A stretch of DNA of 64,000 bases. Origin: Methylobacterium sp. E-045 (GTDB lineage: Bacteria > Pseudomonadota > Alphaproteobacteria > Rhizobiales > Beijerinckiaceae). Of the stretch, positions 29,472-38,416 are shown one piece after another (position 1 is the stretch's first letter; every line of letters starts with the position of its first letter). The DNA lies in the NCBI RefSeq assembly GCF_022829685.1, contig NZ_JAKSYE010000027.1, positions 39,359 to 103,358 on the forward strand, read 5' to 3'. The position numbers were made by a program, and so were the translations under genes. The notes under the pieces are model-generated. The model did not search any database. It was given only the letters and a program-made list of their open reading frames with translations, and had not been told where the DNA came from.

Positions 29472-29969
29472 AGGCAGCGGATCAGACGTCGTTCCCGGCG
29501 AACCGCATGCCGGACCCTCGGATACCGCCGCCCTGGATCATGGAGACGCGCATCCCTCTCGCCACCAGCCGATCGCCGCCAACCGCACCGGCCCATCGCG
29601 GATATCCTAGCACGGATCGCAGCCAGGGATGAGGGTGTTCGCTCAACCCTTCGGCGGATCGTCCTCCGGCTTGATCTGGCGTTCGGCACGATGGAGCCGG
29701 CTCAAGAGAACCAGCATCGAACCCGGGACCGGTTCGAAAGCCGGCTCGGAATCGAGCAGCCCCGAGCCTCCGGTCGCCCGGAGGCGTCTGGCGGTTCTCC
29801 TGCCCACGATGGCCACGGGGGCACGTCTGATGTTTTTCTTCTGGTTTGTACTCGACACCGCACCCTCGAACGCCACGGGGACGAAAGGAGAAGCGCAGGG
29901 GAACGCGAAGGTCCGGTCTTGGTTCCGCGACGGTGGCGGGGCTTCCTTGCGGATGCTAGAGCCCGTCTC
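29472..29969. other. Intergenic region between modB and prmA
   Basis: About 500 bp where modA would often be. Both strands were read: no ModA-like frame, signal peptide or conserved motif appears, only shadow frames rich in Arg/Pro/Ser. No ModE-type operator recognised. The region includes the promoters for modB and prmA. Confidence 0.5.
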
Positions 29970-30887
29970 ATGCTCGAAGGCCTTCATCCCAACCGTCCGA
30001 CCCACGTGCTGCGCCTCCTCACCGACGAGAGGTCGGCGCGCGCCATGACCGACATCCTCGGCGAGATGTTCGACCCGACGGAGACGGCGGTCGCCGCCTT
30101 CGAGGCGGAGGACGGCAAGACCTGGCGGCTGGAGGCCTATTTCGCCGACGCGCCGGACGAGGAGATGGTCCGCGACCTGATCCGCCCCCTGGTGGGCGAG
30201 CAGGCCGATGCGGCCGTGTTCGAGACCATCGACCAGCAGGATTGGGTCCGCGCCTCCCTGGAAGGGTTGAACCCGGTCCGCGCCGGGCGCTTCCTCGTCC
30301 ACGGCGCGCATGACCGTCACACCATTCGGCCGAATGACCTCGCCATCGAGATCGAGGCGGCCCTGGCCTTCGGCACCGGCCACCACGGCACGACGCTGGG
30401 CTGCCTCAAGGCATTGGCCGGCATCCTGAAGCAGGGCCGTCCCGCGCATGTCCTCGACGTCGGCACCGGCACCGGCATCCTCGCCTTCGCGGCTGCCAAG
30501 GCCCTGCACCAGCCGGTCCATGCCGGCGACCTCGACCCCGAAGCAGTCTCCACCGCCAAGGGCAATGCCCGTTTGAACGGGCTCGGCGGCCTCGTCCGGC
30601 TCTATGTCGGACCCGGCGTGCGCCACGCGAGCGCCAACCGGAGCCGCCGCTTCGACGTGGTCTTCGCCAACATCCTCGCCCGGCCGCTGAAGCGCCTCGC
30701 GCCCTCGCTCACCGCGACGGTGGCCGACCACGGAGTGCTCATCCTCTCGGGACTGATCGAGCGCGATGTGCCCGGCGTCCTCTCCACCTATCGCCATCGC
30801 GGCTTCCACCTGGCCCGCCATGGCCTGATCGAGGGCTGGGCGACCCTGGTGCTCAAGCGCGGCGGAGCGGCACCGCGCCCTCTGTGA
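29970..30887 (+). CDS. prmA: Ribosomal protein L11 methyltransferase
   Basis: 305-aa SAM-dependent methyltransferase modifying L11 lysines. N-terminal L11-binding domain (LEGLHPNRPTHVLRLLTDER; FDPTETAVAAFE), then the Rossmann MTase domain: motif I VLDVGTGTGILAFAAAKAL (ordered D-x-G-x-G-x-G), post-I ALHQPVHAGDLDPEAVSTAK, and DVVFANILARPLKRLAPSLT (the N-P-P-Y-equivalent NIL motif). FGTGHHGTTLGCLKAL is a family hallmark. Start at 29970 (MLEGLHP) is chosen on homology; no strong ribosome site. The open frame further upstream is not coding. Confidence 0.93.
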   Translation: MLEGLHPNRPTHVLRLLTDERSARAMTDILGEMFDPTETAVAAFEAEDGKTWRLEAYFADAPDEEMVRDLIRPLVGEQADAAVFETIDQQDWVRASLEGLNPVRAGRFLVHGAHDRHTIRPNDLAIEIEAALAFGTGHHGTTLGCLKALAGILKQGRPAHVLDVGTGTGILAFAAAKALHQPVHAGDLDPEAVSTAKGNARLNGLGGLVRLYVGPGVRHASANRSRRFDVVFANILARPLKRLAPSLTATVADHGVLILSGLIERDVPGVLSTYRHRGFHLARHGLIEGWATLVLKRGGAAPRPL

Positions 30888-30930
30888 GAGCGGTTGCCGT
30901 CATTCCCGGCGGCGCGTAACTCTCGTCGCC

Positions 30931-32775
30931 ATGACCCGTGCCCGCTTCCAGACCTTCGACGATCCGAGCCACCGGGAAGGCGCGACGCGCACCGCCGCCC
31001 TGAGGGAGGCGATGCGGCAGGCAGGACTCGACGGGTTCGTGGTGCCCCGCGCCGACGAGCATCAGTCGGAATACGTGCCCGCCAATGCCGAGCGCCTCGC
31101 CTGGCTCACGGGCTTCACCGGCTCGGCCGGCACCGCCGTGATTCTCGCCGACGAGGCGGCCCTGGTCGTCGACGGGCGCTACACGCTCCAGGCACCGGCA
31201 CAGGTGGACACTGCGATCCTCACCCCGGTCCAACTCGCCGAGACCAGTGTCGAGGCCTGGATCGGCGAGCATCTGAGGCAGGGCGCCGTGCTCGGCTACG
31301 ATCCCTGTCTCCACACCATCGAGGGCGTCGCCAAGCTGGAGAAGGCGGCGGCCAAGGCCGGGGCCCGCGTCACGCCGGTCACGCAGAACCTCGTCGATGC
31401 GGTCTGGGCCGACAGGCCCGCCGCCCCCGCAGGCGCGGTGGTGGCGCATCCCCTCGAACTCGCCGGGGATTCCGTCGAGGCCAAGCTTCGCCGTATCCGC
31501 GAGGCATTGGGGCGCGGCGGCTGTGACGCCCTGGTGATCTCCGATCCGCACAACCTCGCCTGGGCCTTCAACCTGCGCGGCGGCGACGTGGCGCATACGC
31601 CCCTGGCGCTGGGCTACGCCATCGTCCCCCGGACGGGACGGGCCGTCCTGTATCTCACCTCGTCGGCCATCGATCCCGCCCTGCGGCAGGCGCTCTCGCC
31701 CTCCGCGGACATCGCCGGGCGAGCAGACTTCGCCGTTGCCGTCGCCGCTCTTGCTGCCGGAGAAGGTAAGATCAGGCTCGATTCCGCCACCGGCGCGTCG
31801 GCGCTGGCGACACTGGTGGAACAGGCCGGGGGCCGGGTCGATCCCGGCCCCGATCCGATCACGCTGATGAAGGCGGTGAAGAACACGGGCGAGATCGCCG
31901 GATCGCGGGCGGCTCATCACCGTGACGGGCTCGCGGTCACGCGCTTCCTCGCCTGGCTGTCGCGACACGCACCGGGCGGCCGCCTCACCGAGATCGCCGC
32001 CGTGGAGGCGCTGGAGGATTTTCGCGGCGAGACCGGCTTGTTGCGGGACATCTCGTTCCCGACCATCTCGGGCAGCGGCCCCAACGGCGCCATCGTGCAT
32101 TACCGCGTGACCCGCGAAACGGACCGGATCGTGGGCGAGGGCGAGCTGTTCCTCGTGGATTCCGGCGCGCAATACGCCGACGGGACCACCGACATCACCC
32201 GCACCGTCGCGATCGGCACGCCGACCGAGGAGATGCGCGACCGCTTCACGCGGGTGCTCAAGGGCCATGTGGCCATCGCGCGGGCCGTATTTCCGAAAGG
32301 CACCACGGGGGCGCAGATCGATTCCTTCGCCCGCGCGTCGCTCTGGCAGGCGGGCCTCGATTTCGATCACGGCACCGGCCACGGCGTCGGCGCCTTCCTC
32401 TCGGTGCATGAAGGCCCGCAGCGGATCGCCAAGACCGGCACCACCGCCCTCTCGCCCGGCATGATCCTGTCCAACGAGCCGGGCTATTACCGGACCGGCG
32501 CCTACGGCATCCGCATCGAGAACCTCGTCCTCGTGGAGGAGCGCGCGATCCTCGGCGGGGAGCGGCCGATGCTCGGCTTCGAGACCCTGACGCTGGCGCC
32601 TTACGACATCAGCCTCATCGACCCGTCCCTGCTCGACGAGGCCGAGATCGACTGGATCGATTCCTATCACGCGCGGGTAAGGGAGGCCCTGAGCGCCGAT
32701 CTCGACGGGGAGACGCGGGCCTGGCTCGAGGCGGCGACACGGCCGCTCCATCGTGGGAAGGGTACGGACGCTTGA
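30931..32775 (+). CDS. Xaa-Pro aminopeptidase (M24B family)
   Basis: 614-aa dinuclear metallopeptidase cleaving N-terminal residues preceding proline. Three domains: two creatinase-like N-terminal domains and a C-terminal pita-bread catalytic domain. Metal ligands are seen in order in LFLVDSGAQYADGTTDITRT (two Asp), DFDHGTGHGVGAFLSVHEGP (His), ILSNEPGYYRTGAYGI (Glu) and IRIENLVLVEE (Glu). Length fits the eukaryotic-like long form (XPNPEP1). ATG at 30931, 43 bp after prmA. Cytoplasmic, no signal peptide. Confidence 0.92.
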   Translation: MTRARFQTFDDPSHREGATRTAALREAMRQAGLDGFVVPRADEHQSEYVPANAERLAWLTGFTGSAGTAVILADEAALVVDGRYTLQAPAQVDTAILTPVQLAETSVEAWIGEHLRQGAVLGYDPCLHTIEGVAKLEKAAAKAGARVTPVTQNLVDAVWADRPAAPAGAVVAHPLELAGDSVEAKLRRIREALGRGGCDALVISDPHNLAWAFNLRGGDVAHTPLALGYAIVPRTGRAVLYLTSSAIDPALRQALSPSADIAGRADFAVAVAALAAGEGKIRLDSATGASALATLVEQAGGRVDPGPDPITLMKAVKNTGEIAGSRAAHHRDGLAVTRFLAWLSRHAPGGRLTEIAAVEALEDFRGETGLLRDISFPTISGSGPNGAIVHYRVTRETDRIVGEGELFLVDSGAQYADGTTDITRTVAIGTPTEEMRDRFTRVLKGHVAIARAVFPKGTTGAQIDSFARASLWQAGLDFDHGTGHGVGAFLSVHEGPQRIAKTGTTALSPGMILSNEPGYYRTGAYGIRIENLVLVEERAILGGERPMLGFETLTLAPYDISLIDPSLLDEAEIDWIDSYHARVREALSADLDGETRAWLEAATRPLHRGKGTDA

Positions 32776-32815
32776 GCGGGAGGCCGGCCGTCATACCCAA
32801 GCAGGAACACACCTG

Positions 32816-34090
32816 ATGACCGCGCAAACAGGTCTCCACGTGGTCGTCATCGGTTCCGGCGCGGTCGGGACGGTGAGCGCACTCGAATGCCTGCGTGCGG
32901 GCCATCGCGTAACCGTGGTCGATCCCGGCCCTCCGGGCGGCGAGCAGGCGTCGAGCTACGGCAATGCCGGCTGGCTCTCGTCGCACTCGGTCATCCCGCC
33001 GGCCGAGCCCGGCATGTGGAAGCGGGTGCCCTCCTTCCTTCTCGATCCGCTTGGGCCGCTCTCGATCCGCTGGGCCTACCTGCCGAAGGTGATGCCCTGG
33101 CTCACGCGGTTCCTCTTCGCCGCGCGGACCACCCCCCGGATCGAGCGCACCGCCCGCGCCATGAGGACCCTACTCGTCGATGCGCCGAAGCTCCACGCGA
33201 CGCTCGCCGAGGAGGCCGGCGTCCCGCAGCTCGTCGAGCGGCGCGGCGTGCTGCACGTCTATCCCGACCGGGCGGCTTTTCTGCGCGAGGCGCGGTCCTG
33301 GGAGATCAGGCGCAAGGTCGGCGTCACCTGGCTCGAACTCTCCGCCGAGGAGCTGCGCCAGCGAGAACCCTCCCTGCATCGGCGCTACACGTTCGGCCTC
33401 GTGGTCGAGGAGGCCGGCCATTGCCGCGATCCCGGCGGCTACGTCGCCGCCCTGTCAGGGCTTGCGGAGGAGCGCGGCGCCACCCGGGTCGCCACCCGCG
33501 CGACGGGATTCCGGCTGGAAGCCGGACGCCTCGCCGCCGTCGCGACGGAACAGGGCGAGATCCCCTGCGACCGCGCCGTCGTCGCGGCCGGCGCCCGCTC
33601 GAAGCCCCTCGCCGCGTCCCTCGGCGACACGCTGCCCCTCGAGAGCGAGCGCGGCTACCACGTCATGGTGGCGGGCGCCGAGGCTGGGCCGCGCACGCCG
33701 GTCATGGCGTCGGATGCCAAGATGATCGTCAACTTCATGAATGGCGGCCTGCGCGCCGCCGGTCAGGTGGAGTTCGCGGGGCTGGCAGCGGCTCCCAACT
33801 GGAAGCGTGCCGAGATTCTGCGCGATCACCTGATCGCGATGTTTCCCGGATTGCCGAACCCGATCCCGGCAGACCGCGTGAAGGTCTGGCTCGGCCATCG
33901 CCCGAGCATGCCGGATGGGCGGCCCTGCATCGGTCCTGCGCGCAGGACCACGGATGTCGTCTACGCCTTCGGCCATGGCCATGTGGGCCTCGTCGGCTCC
34001 GCGAGGACCGGGCGCCTCGTCGCCCAACTCGTCGGCGGCGAAGCACCGGAAATCCCCCTCGGGCCCTTCGATCCCCGGCGCTTCCTGTGA
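32816..34090 (+). CDS. FAD-dependent D-amino-acid-dehydrogenase-like oxidoreductase
   Basis: 424 aa of the DAO/DadA family. N-terminal dinucleotide motif HVVVIGSGAVGTVSALECLR, then SSYGNAGWLSSHSVIPPAEP typical of DadA-like enzymes; C-terminal FAD-contact GHRPSMPDGRPCIGPARR and AFGHGHVGLVGSARTGRLVA. Predicted to oxidise D-amino acids or related amines; substrate uncertain. ATG at 32816 with AGGA 9 nt upstream; an earlier in-frame start overlaps the aminopeptidase and was rejected. 40 bp separate it from the peptidase gene, so co-expression is likely. Confidence 0.85.
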   Translation: MTAQTGLHVVVIGSGAVGTVSALECLRAGHRVTVVDPGPPGGEQASSYGNAGWLSSHSVIPPAEPGMWKRVPSFLLDPLGPLSIRWAYLPKVMPWLTRFLFAARTTPRIERTARAMRTLLVDAPKLHATLAEEAGVPQLVERRGVLHVYPDRAAFLREARSWEIRRKVGVTWLELSAEELRQREPSLHRRYTFGLVVEEAGHCRDPGGYVAALSGLAEERGATRVATRATGFRLEAGRLAAVATEQGEIPCDRAVVAAGARSKPLAASLGDTLPLESERGYHVMVAGAEAGPRTPVMASDAKMIVNFMNGGLRAAGQVEFAGLAAAPNWKRAEILRDHLIAMFPGLPNPIPADRVKVWLGHRPSMPDGRPCIGPARRTTDVVYAFGHGHVGLVGSARTGRLVAQLVGGEAPEIPLGPFDPRRFL

Positions 34091-34243
34091 GCCTTTCGGC
34101 CTCATGGCTCACGGCGAAGGCCCGATCGCGGCGATTCCGTCGCGGGCAATCTCGGGCCGTCGGTTTTGCCACGGCACCAAACGGCCATATCTAGGCGTCA
34201 GGGTATCGTATCGGGTGCCCCGCCCCTCCGCCTCAAGGTTTCG

Positions 34244-36421
34244 ATGATCCGGCCCCTCGCCCTCCTGCTCCTCGCGCTGATCGGTGCCACGGGCGTATCG
34301 GCGCAGGGGCTCAAGCCGCCGGCCGATCTGGTCAAGGCGAGTCTCGTGGCCGAGCCGGCGGCGATCCGGGCCGGGGAACCCTTCACCATCGGCATCCGCA
34401 TGGTGATGCGCCCGCACTGGCACGTGTACTGGCGCAACCCGGGCGATTCCGGCCTGTCGCCGGAGGTGGCATGGTCGCTGCCGCAGGGCTTCACGGCGGG
34501 CGCGATCCAATGGCCGACGCCGAGCCGGATCCCGGTGGCGCATCTGGTGAATTTCGGGTTCGAGGGCGAGACGGTACTGCTGACCGAGGTCACCCCGCCG
34601 GCGGTGCTGCCGACCGGCAAGGCAGTGACTCTGACGGCCAAGCTCACCTACCTCGTCTGCGAGCGCGAATGCATTCCGGGCTCCGCCGACCTGAAGCTGA
34701 GCCTGCCCGTGGCCGCCCAGGGCACCAGCACCGGACAATCTGCCGCCAACATCCTGCTGTTCGAGGATGCCCGCGCGGCGCTCCCCGTTCCCTCCCCCTG
34801 GCCGGTGAAACTCACGAGCGAAGGCGACAGGCTGGTCCTCACCGCCGACGCCCCCGGCCTGAAACCCGATGCGATCCGCGCTCCCGCCTTCTTCCCCTAT
34901 TCCGAGACCGCGATCGAGAACGCCGCGCCCCAGTCCCTGGCCATCGACGACAGGGGGTTCAGCTTGAGCCTCGCGCGGGCGACGCCCGGCGAGCCCGCCC
35001 CCACGGAGCTTCCCGGCGTCCTGACCTTCGACGAACAGACCGCCGATGGCACGGTCCAGCGTTCCTATGCCATCGGCGATGCACCGGCCTCCGCTCCCAT
35101 CGGCGCAATCCCCACGGCATCGGAATCCGCATCGCGAAGTTCTTCGCCGGAGGAGAGCCTGACCCTGTGGAGTGCCGCCGGCCTCGCCTTCCTCGGCGGG
35201 CTCCTCCTCAACCTGATGCCCTGCGTCTTCCCCGTTCTGTCGATCAAGGTGCTGAGCCTCGTGAAGCATTCGGGCGAACCGGCCGTCCGCGTGCGCCTGC
35301 ACGGCCTCGCCTACACCGCCGGCGTCCTCGCCGCCTTCCTCTCCCTGGCGGGGCTGCTCATCGCCCTCAAGGGCGCGGGCGCCGGAATCGGCTGGGGCTT
35401 CCAGCTGCAATCGCCCCTCGTAGTGGCGGGTCTCGCCTACCTGCTCTTCGCCATGGCTCTCAGCCTTTCCGGCGTGGTCCATGTCGGGGCCGGGATCGCC
35501 GGGCTCGGCGATGGGCTGACCCGGCGGGCGGGGCTCGAAGGCTCGTTCTTCACCGGCATCCTGGCGACGGTGGTGGCCACCCCCTGCACCGCCCCGTTCA
35601 TGGGCTCGGCGGTGGGATTCGCGTTGACGCAATCACCGCCGGTGAGCCTCGCAGTGTTCGCGAGCCTCGGCCTCGGCCTCGCCCTGCCCTTCCTCGTCCT
35701 CACCACGTGGCCGGCGGCCCTACGGCGCCTGCCGCGTCCGGGGGCCTGGATGGAAACCCTGAAAGGGGCCCTCGCCTTTCCGATCTACGCCACCGTGGCC
35801 TGGCTCGTCTGGGTCCTCTCGCAGCAGGTCGGCTCGGCCGGGCTCCTCGGCGCCCTGATCGGCCTCGTCCTCGTGGGCCTCGCGGCCTGGGCCTGGGAGC
35901 GGGCGCGCCACGCGGGCGGCATCGGCGCCGGGCTGGCCCGCCTGACCGCCGTCGCCGCCCTGGCGGCGACCCTCGCGCTGACCTTCGGCCTCGACCGGGA
36001 CCGGGCCTCGGCGGATATGCGACATGCGACGGCTGAGGGCATCACACCCTTCACCCAGGCCCGCCTCGATTCCCTCGTAGCCGAGGGCAAGCCGGTCTTC
36101 GTCAACATGACGGCGGCGTGGTGCATCACCTGCCAGGTCAACGAACGCACGGCGCTCCGCACGCAAAGCGTCGAGGCCGCCTTCAAGGCGCGTGACGTGA
36201 CCTATCTGAAGGGCGACTGGACCAACCAGAATCCCGAGATCACCGCCCTGCTGGAGAAGCATGGCCGCAGCGGCGTGCCGCTCTACCTGCTCTATACCGG
36301 CACGGGCGAGCCCATCGTGCTGCCGCAGATCCTGACATCGGGCATCGTCCTCGACGAACTCGCCCGGATTCCGGCAAATGCCGCCGATCGGCGCGCGGCC
36401 CTCGAGACGACGAAAAGGTGA
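34244..36421 (+). CDS. DsbD-like protein-disulfide reductase (ScsB type)
   Basis: 725-aa inner-membrane thiol reductase moving electrons from cytoplasmic thioredoxin to the periplasm. Signal peptide at 1-20 (LLLLALIGATGVSAQG); periplasmic alpha domain with cysteines in LTYLVCERECIPGSADLKLS; eight-helix membrane domain with redox cysteines in LLNLMPCVFPVLSIK and VVATPCTAPFMGSAV; C-terminal thioredoxin domain with WCITCQ (C627, C630). All six canonical cysteines are present. ATG at 34244 with AAGG site is preferred to an earlier in-frame ATG. A redoxin gene follows immediately. Confidence 0.9.
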   Translation: MIRPLALLLLALIGATGVSAQGLKPPADLVKASLVAEPAAIRAGEPFTIGIRMVMRPHWHVYWRNPGDSGLSPEVAWSLPQGFTAGAIQWPTPSRIPVAHLVNFGFEGETVLLTEVTPPAVLPTGKAVTLTAKLTYLVCERECIPGSADLKLSLPVAAQGTSTGQSAANILLFEDARAALPVPSPWPVKLTSEGDRLVLTADAPGLKPDAIRAPAFFPYSETAIENAAPQSLAIDDRGFSLSLARATPGEPAPTELPGVLTFDEQTADGTVQRSYAIGDAPASAPIGAIPTASESASRSSSPEESLTLWSAAGLAFLGGLLLNLMPCVFPVLSIKVLSLVKHSGEPAVRVRLHGLAYTAGVLAAFLSLAGLLIALKGAGAGIGWGFQLQSPLVVAGLAYLLFAMALSLSGVVHVGAGIAGLGDGLTRRAGLEGSFFTGILATVVATPCTAPFMGSAVGFALTQSPPVSLAVFASLGLGLALPFLVLTTWPAALRRLPRPGAWMETLKGALAFPIYATVAWLVWVLSQQVGSAGLLGALIGLVLVGLAAWAWERARHAGGIGAGLARLTAVAALAATLALTFGLDRDRASADMRHATAEGITPFTQARLDSLVAEGKPVFVNMTAAWCITCQVNERTALRTQSVEAAFKARDVTYLKGDWTNQNPEITALLEKHGRSGVPLYLLYTGTGEPIVLPQILTSGIVLDELARIPANAADRRAALETTKR

Positions 36422-36426
36422 GAGCC

Positions 36427-37059
36427 ATGGTCCTGCCCCGCCGGATGATTCTCGCCACCGCGTTCGCCACCGGGCTCGTCGGGCTCTTGACCGTCGGCGA
36501 GGCGATGGCGGCGGGGCCGCAGGTGGGCAAGCCCGCTCCGCTCTTCACCGGCACGGATGCCGATGGCCGCACCGTCCGGCTGGAGGATTACAGGGGCAGA
36601 ACCGTCGTCCTCGAATGGACCAACCACGATTGCCCCTTCGTGATGAAGCATTACGGTGGCCAGGCGATGCAGGCCCTGCAGAAGAAATGGACCGAGGCCG
36701 GCATCGTCTGGCTGTCGGTCGTCTCCTCCGCCCCCGGCGAGCAGGGCGCCGTGGACGGGCAGGCCGCCAACCGCCTGACCCAAACTCGCGGCGCCTCCCC
36801 CACCGCGGTGATCCTCGACCCCGCCGGCACGATCGGCCGCGCCTACGACGCCAAAACGACCCCTCACATGTTCATCGTCTCGGGCGACGGCACCCTGCTC
36901 TACCAGGGCGGCATCGACGACAAGCCCTCCGCCAATCTCGACGACCTCAAGACCGCGAAGAACTACGTGGACCTCGCCCTCACCGAGATCGCCGCCGGCA
37001 AGCCGGTAAGCGTCAGGACCGCGAAGCCCTACGGCTGCACGGTGAAATACGCCTCGTAA
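36427..37059 (+). CDS. Redoxin / thioredoxin-like exported protein
   Basis: 210-aa thioredoxin-fold protein with signal sequence (ATAFATGLVGLLTVGEAMAAG). The AhpC/TSA-type motif is VVLEWTNHDCPFVMKHYGG, with Cys in HDCPF but no CxxC, plus a C-terminal PYGCTVKY cysteine, so a mono- or two-cysteine exchange mechanism is suggested. It is tightly coupled to the upstream DsbD-like gene: an in-frame GTG at 36418 overlaps that stop, and the ATG at 36427 has AAGGTGAG 8 nt before it. Likely electron acceptor of the DsbD-like protein in the periplasm (inference). Confidence 0.82.
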   Translation: MVLPRRMILATAFATGLVGLLTVGEAMAAGPQVGKPAPLFTGTDADGRTVRLEDYRGRTVVLEWTNHDCPFVMKHYGGQAMQALQKKWTEAGIVWLSVVSSAPGEQGAVDGQAANRLTQTRGASPTAVILDPAGTIGRAYDAKTTPHMFIVSGDGTLLYQGGIDDKPSANLDDLKTAKNYVDLALTEIAAGKPVSVRTAKPYGCTVKYAS

Positions 37060-37072
37060 CGACGCCGGGCCG

Positions 37073-38242
37073 TCACGAGAAATCCTCGGTGACGATGCGT
37101 GCCCAGGTTTCGCCGGCGAGCCCGCCGAGAAAGGCGTTGCCGCTGCGAAGCGCTGCCGCCACCTCCGGATCGCGCGTCCAGGCGATCGTACCCATGACGT
37201 GGTGATAGAAGAGCCCCTTCTGGCGGAAGAGCCCCTTCATCAGGTCGGGGGATGTCGCCCCGCGCACGGCCACCGCTCCGTGTGCGGCCACATCGGCGAA
37301 CATCTGTCCGACCACGAGTTCCTCACGGTTGGGCAGGGCCAGAATCTGGAGCGCATAGGCGACGCCGTCCCGGCGCGCGTAGAGGAGATAGAGGCCGATC
37401 CGGCGGCCGATCCGGTCCACCACCTCGCGGATCTGGAGGGGGCCGTACTTGGTCTGGAGACCGGCCTGCTCCACGAACCATCCCAGTTCGGCCGAACTCG
37501 GCTTCAGGTCGTAGGGATCGAGGAAGGGTTGGGCGGCCACCGCGAAATCGGCGGCGGCGATGGGCCGCGAGACAAGGCCGTCGGGGCGCGGGGGGCCGGA
37601 GGGCAGGAATCGCCGGAGCACGCTATCGGCCGCGCGGGCGATCGGAACGATCCATCGCGCGAGCCGGGGCAGTCGCTTGCCGAGGAAATACGCCGCCGTC
37701 CCCGCGGGCCGGTGAATCTTCACCCATTCGAGGCTCTGCGCCGGCAGGATTACGAATCGGGTGGCGCGGGCGATATCGAGGGACGTCCGGTTGGCGGTGT
37801 CGGTGAAGAGGAGGTCGAAATCGCGGGCGGCGACACCCCGGACGAGACTGACGCCGATGCCGGGATTGTTGTCAGGATCGGCGGCCATGTAGGCGCTGAG
37901 GATGCCGGCGCGCAGGGTCCGTTCCCCGACGACCATGGTCATGGCGATGACGCCCATGAAGCCGTCCACCGCCCCGTTCCGGTCCAGATGGACGATGGAG
38001 CCGGTGCCCTCGGTATAGCCCGGCGAGTCGAAATACGTCGCTTCCAGGCAGGCTGCGAGCTTGCCCGCCTGATAGCTCTTGCCCAGGCGAAACGTCTGCG
38101 AAAACAAGCGGCAGACCTGCGGGATATCGCTCCTCTCAAGCGCCCTGATCGAACCGTGCGACGACGAAGCCACGATATTTTGAACCTCAGCCGGAAGATG
38201 ATCTTGTCCTGCCGGGTTCTGCTCAAGGCTAGTTTGGTTCAT
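37073..38242 (-). CDS. GNAT-like acyltransferase family protein
   Basis: About 389 aa with an N-terminal acetyltransferase-like half: RALERSDIPQVCRLFSQTFR, DGFMGVIAMTMVVGERTLRA, GIGVSLVRGVAARDFDLLFT (a GNAT AcCoA loop pattern), and a C-terminal half with IGLYLLYARRDGVAYALQIL. No signal peptide. Two possible starts: ATG at 38242 or GTG at 38263; neither has a strong ribosome site. Convergent with the redoxin gene and divergent from the MFS gene. Acyl donor and acceptor are unknown. Confidence 0.65.
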   Translation of the reverse strand: MNQTSLEQNPAGQDHLPAEVQNIVASSSHGSIRALERSDIPQVCRLFSQTFRLGKSYQAGKLAACLEATYFDSPGYTEGTGSIVHLDRNGAVDGFMGVIAMTMVVGERTLRAGILSAYMAADPDNNPGIGVSLVRGVAARDFDLLFTDTANRTSLDIARATRFVILPAQSLEWVKIHRPAGTAAYFLGKRLPRLARWIVPIARAADSVLRRFLPSGPPRPDGLVSRPIAAADFAVAAQPFLDPYDLKPSSAELGWFVEQAGLQTKYGPLQIREVVDRIGRRIGLYLLYARRDGVAYALQILALPNREELVVGQMFADVAAHGAVAVRGATSPDLMKGLFRQKGLFYHHVMGTIAWTRDPEVAAALRSGNAFLGGLAGETWARIVTEDFS

Positions 38243-38416
38243 ACTGGCACAATCCGATGACACTCCGTCCTGAACCGTAACTATTCGGCCGAGGGATTAG
38301 CAATTCGACAAGGCAGCGTTTCGCATGCGGCATACCTGACGCATCACTGTCGCCTCCCTTTGCCGTGCGAAGACGATGCGAAGCGCTTCTCCCCTCACCC
38401 ATTTGGCCGAACCCTC

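Noticed and set aside
29313..29969. N-terminal extension of prmA by 219 residues
   Set aside because: The upstream part overlaps modB on the other strand and is Arg/His-rich; PrmA family N-terminus starts at MLEGLHP.
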